Of a stretch of 8,042 nt of DNA, positions 5,707 through 8,042 are shown in pieces. How positions within the stretch are numbered: position 1 is the first letter of the stretch; every line of letters starts with the position of its first letter. The notes beneath the pieces are model-generated. The model was not told the origin of the DNA. It saw only the letters and a program-made list of their open reading frames with translations, and made no database searches. The position numbers and the translations under genes were made by a program. Source of the stretch: Bacillota bacterium (lineage in GTDB: Bacteria > Bacillota_A > Clostridia > Lachnospirales > Lachnospiraceae); assembly GCA_023443625.1 (NCBI GenBank), contig JAEZTQ010000016.1:1-8042 (forward strand), written 5' to 3'.

Positions 5707-6849
5707 TTATCTCATTGGTGGTGAGTAACACGGGTATCGAACCAGATGTTCACTGCGGCAACAGGGACATTGAAAGGCTTTCCTACCCAGTATTTTTTCA
5801 ATCAATGAAATGGTGGAAACTTTGACTCTTTCTATGATGGGTGTGTTGGTTAGGTTTTTACAGATAATTAACTTCTTCGTCCGATTCCGGTTTCCTAACA
5901 ATCCATAATGCCTTATTTTCATAAACCCGGCAGGAAGTATATGGACAAGAAACCGTCGGATAAATTCTTCGGCAGCAACGGTCATGACCTTCCATTTATT
6001 ATGATCCTTATAATCACGCCATTTGAACGTAACACGGCCTTCTTCCAGCTTTAGAATACGGTTGTTGGAGATGGCAACCCGGTGTGTATATCGTCCCAGA
6101 TATTCAACTACGGTTGCAGCTGTTTTGAATGGAGGTTTACAGTATACAATCCATTCCTTCTTATAATTCGGCGTTAGGAAGTTTTCGAATTCCTGAGGGT
6201 TTTCCAGATACATTAACTGACCGAAGAATTCCAATGCACCTGAATAGAAAGCCTGTTTTAGATAGTAAAGGAACTTCCCACGAAATTTTCTTGAAATAAC
6301 TTTCACCGGTATAAAAAACTTCTTCCGGCTATTCACCCATCTGCTAAGTTTACTTAAACCTCCACCAGGAACAATGCAATGAATATGAGGATGGAACATG
6401 AGATTTTGCCCCCAGGTATGTAGGATGGAGGTAAACCCAATCTGTGCACCAAGATATTTTTTGTCCATTGCCAGTTCCTGTAACGTTTCTGATACAGCTT
6501 TAAAAAGGATAGAATAACATCTTCTTTGATTTTGAAGAATTACATTGTGCAGTGTATCAGGCACTGTCATTACAACATGAAAGTATCCTATATTTAATAG
6601 CTGTGTCTTCTGATTCTCAATCCATTGTTCTTTCGAAAGGGTCTGGCATTTAGGGCAATGCCTGTTCCTGCATGAGTTATAAGAAATCTGCATAAGCCCA
6701 CAGTCCTCACAGACTGTTGCGTGCCCTCCAAGAGCAGAAGTCCGGCACTTTATTAAGGCGTTGACAGTTTTAAGTTTATGGGAGCTTAGGGGATGTTGTT
6801 CAAGATAAGTACCTATGTGTTGCGATAAGATATCCTGTACTTCAGGCAT
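5707..6849 (-). CDS. IS91-family transposase (Y2 HUH, zinc-binding N-terminus)
   Basis: A 380-aa protein with the full IS91/IS801 transposase layout. An N-terminal zinc-binding region has C47/C50 and C60, H64, C65, C68 (CEDCG then CRNRHCPKC). The HUH metal site is HPHIHC with H153, H155 and H157 followed by VPGGG. The catalytic tyrosine segment is YLGRYTHR with Y250 and Y254, the tyrosine pair that makes 5'-phosphotyrosine links in single-strand transposition. A C-terminal CPCC..H (361-368) may bind another zinc. Length is normal and nothing essential is missing, so it is probably intact. Its ATG directly abuts the recombinase stop codon (TAAATG) with GGGGG 8 nt upstream, indicating co-transcription and likely translational coupling. 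Confidence 0.93.
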   Translation of the reverse strand: MPEVQDILSQHIGTYLEQHPLSSHKLKTVNALIKCRTSALGGHATVCEDCGLMQISYNSCRNRHCPKCQTLSKEQWIENQKTQLLNIGYFHVVMTVPDTLHNVILQNQRRCYSILFKAVSETLQELAMDKKYLGAQIGFTSILHTWGQNLMFHPHIHCIVPGGGLSKLSRWVNSRKKFFIPVKVISRKFRGKFLYYLKQAFYSGALEFFGQLMYLENPQEFENFLTPNYKKEWIVYCKPPFKTAATVVEYLGRYTHRVAISNNRILKLEEGRVTFKWRDYKDHNKWKVMTVAAEEFIRRFLVHILPAGFMKIRHYGLLGNRNRTKKLIICKNLTNTPIIERVKVSTISLIEKILGRKAFQCPCCRSEHLVRYPCYSPPMR

Positions 6850-7752
6850 TTATTTCACCCCCGTAATGAAGGGTGGTCTTTTTGCCGTATCCACTTTCTG
6901 AGTCTGGCCCAATAAATCAAGGGGACTAATTAAGTCGCCTTCAAACTCTAAAAGATGGAGATAAAACGAAGTACTTTTAAGGTTGGTGTGACCAAGATGG
7001 TTCTTAATACGGAAGATATCCGTACCAGCCTGCAAAAGATGGGTTGCGAAATCATGCCGGAGTGTATGTACAGTGGCATGTTTTTTAATCCCTGCCTTTT
7101 TTAAATACTTTACAAAGAGTTTCTGTACAGCTCTAGGGCATATGGGATTGCCCAGCCTAGATAAAAAAAGATAGTTTTCAGGATGATTTGGTTTATATGC
7201 ATGCCAGTATCTTGTTAAGATATCAAGATTTGACTTGGATAGAATGGTAAATCGGTCTTTCCTGCCTTTTCCCTGGCGAATTAAGATACGCATGGAGGAT
7301 GCATAGATATCAGATGTTTTAAGATGGCACAATTCAGAGAGTCGTAATCCTCCACCATAGATCGTCATTAGAATTGCTCTGTCGCGGAGGTTATTTCCGC
7401 AAGCATTAAATAAAGCCTGTATATCTTCGACAGTCAAAAGATCCGGAAGTGAACGAACAATTTTTAATCTGGGTATAAGTTTGAAATTCAACCGCCGTTC
7501 CAGAGTAACCTCATAAATGAAACGTATAACCCCATTGTAATTATTAACAGTGGCTGCTGTTAGTTTTTTATCATCAAGCAGATACTTAAGAAAATCTCGA
7601 ATATCGTGTTCGTTTAGGTCGACGATTTGTCGATCATCATAATATCGAGAAAAAACGTTGGCAAGAGTCAGATAATGATCAACAGTTGCAGGAGTAAATC
7701 CACGAAGACGGATGTCTTCTTCAAGTTTTAATAAAACTTCATCATTAGTCAT
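6850..7752 (-). CDS. Tyrosine recombinase/integrase of the IS91-like element
   Basis: A 300-aa XerC/D-like tyrosine recombinase. The N-terminal SAM-like core-binding domain (about 1-90) includes LRGFTPATVDHYLTLANVFSRY. The catalytic domain follows with R137 (GGGLRLSEL), a lysine in QGKGRKDR (K162 or K165), H229 and R232 (HTLRHDFATHLL), H255 (LGH) and nucleophile Y264 (STSFYLHL). All catalytic residues are present, so the enzyme is probably active. It is the first gene of the two-gene unit with the HUH transposase. Its start has AAAGGAGG about 8 nt upstream, and that site sits at the foot of a hairpin that may limit translation. Whether it resolves transposition intermediates or acts on other sites cannot be told from sequence. 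Confidence 0.93.
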   Translation of the reverse strand: MTNDEVLLKLEEDIRLRGFTPATVDHYLTLANVFSRYYDDRQIVDLNEHDIRDFLKYLLDDKKLTAATVNNYNGVIRFIYEVTLERRLNFKLIPRLKIVRSLPDLLTVEDIQALFNACGNNLRDRAILMTIYGGGLRLSELCHLKTSDIYASSMRILIRQGKGRKDRFTILSKSNLDILTRYWHAYKPNHPENYLFLSRLGNPICPRAVQKLFVKYLKKAGIKKHATVHTLRHDFATHLLQAGTDIFRIKNHLGHTNLKSTSFYLHLLEFEGDLISPLDLLGQTQKVDTAKRPPFITGVK

Positions 7753-7763
7753 AGAAATGACCT

Positions 7764-7794
7764 CCTTTAAATAAGATAAAACTTATTTTAAAGG
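7764..7794 (-). promoter_or_regulatory. Hairpin overlapping the recombinase Shine-Dalgarno
   Basis: Plus-strand CCTTTAAATAAG (7764-7775) and CTTATTTTAAAGG (7782-7794) pair over 12 bp with one bulged base and a 6-nt loop. On the minus-strand mRNA the 3' arm ends in AAAGG, which is part of the AAAGGAGG ribosome binding site (AGG at 7761-7763 stays outside). Transcripts reading in from outside would fold and mask the site. Confidence 0.6.
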
Positions 7795-7911
7795 TTTACC
7801 GTGTGTAAATAAAGTGATAAAATGTACAAAAGGAAAGATTTACCTAAAGCGAGAGAACCACTGCGCAAGCAGTTTAGTGCTATTTTACAACTACGAATGG
7901 TTGAGTATGGT

Positions 7912-8039
7912 CACAATTTGAATAGAGAATTATACGAAGTAATGTGCAAAAAAAAATCACCTAATATTAATAGGTGTCAGCTTATATCTTATCAATTAAT
8001 GGCACATTATTTCGTGTAATTCCAGAGTACGAAACTGCG
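7912..8039 (+). repeat. Structured palindromic repeat R2
   Basis: Second copy of R1, same orientation, about 2.5 kb away. The 20-bp stem pairs 7928-7947 with 8002-8021, with wobbles at 7933/8016 and 7939/8010. The interior has a nine-A run, a different 6-bp hairpin (CACCTA 7958-7963, TAGGTG 7971-7976), then CTTATATCTTATC. The outer 30 nt (8011-8040) are identical to R1. The window ends 3 nt later, so its right flank is unseen. No gene is credible between 7753 and 8042. Confidence 0.75.
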
Positions 8040-8042
8040 GTT

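Larger units (their letters stand above)
5658..7809 (-). mobile_element. IS91-like element with tyrosine recombinase and Y2 HUH transposase
   Basis: Two adjacent minus-strand genes define it. IS91-family elements move by rolling-circle-like replication from an end beyond the transposase 3' side and favour GAAC-type targets; some members carry an extra integrase-like gene upstream. The transposase-side end is placed at 5658 because a hairpin (5665-5687) is followed on the minus strand by GGGGGAAC, the GAAC lying at 5654-5657. The other end is uncertain, near small hairpins at 7764-7809. No terminal inverted repeats or target duplication are expected for this family and none are seen. Confidence 0.7.

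Noticed and set aside
7822..8019. 65-codon plus-strand open frame beside the recombinase
   Set aside because: No ribosome binding site, and its second half is simply the translated R2 repeat; the equivalent part of R1 is not part of any comparable gene.
5402..8039. CRISPR array or classical integron attC array
   Set aside because: Only two repeats 2.5 kb apart, with no regular spacers, and no GTTRRRY/RYYYAAC attC core was seen in the stems.

Overview
The window looks like AT-rich chromosomal DNA from a low-GC Firmicute, most likely a Clostridia/Lachnospiraceae-type anaerobe. The grounds are strong GGAGG-type ribosome binding sites, a textbook sigma-A promoter, a clostridial-style lipoprotein, and intrinsic terminators with T tracts. 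The genus cannot be fixed from the sequence alone.

Left part (1-1739): an AraC-family regulator on the minus strand, cut by the window edge, is divergent from a sugar-phosphate isomerase/epimerase-type TIM-barrel protein. The latter is driven by a perfect TTGACA-17-TATAAT promoter. The 289-bp gap between them also holds an imperfect dyad that could be an operator.

Middle part (1740-5383): two plus-strand genes stand alone, each with its own ribosome binding site and long flanks. One encodes a 548-aa ECF-like sigma factor fused to a winged-helix segment and a large uncharacterised C-terminal region. The other encodes a lipoprotein with four 12-residue tandem repeats and a beta-rich body. The sigma gene lies between two about 92% identical 100-bp direct repeats (A1, A2). 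Each repeat carries a tRNA-3'-end-like sequence followed by an intrinsic terminator, and each comes shortly after a gene's stop codon. A 98-nt nested hairpin lies upstream of the sigma gene.

Right part (5384-8042): an IS91-like element on the minus strand encodes a tyrosine recombinase and, directly after it (TAAATG junction), a Y2 HUH transposase. A hairpin overlaps the recombinase ribosome binding site. A hairpin next to GAAC marks the probable transposase-side end. The element lies between two copies of a 125-128-nt structured repeat (R1, R2) in the same orientation. Their 20-bp stems differ by compensatory changes and carry wobbles only as plus-strand RNA. This is the best candidate here for an undescribed structured RNA or hairpin element. 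A CAG(A/T)TTCGTACTCT motif is shared by the A and R repeats.

The genes do not form an obvious pathway. The region reads as accessory DNA: single-gene units each trailed by a structured repeat, then invaded by a transposon.
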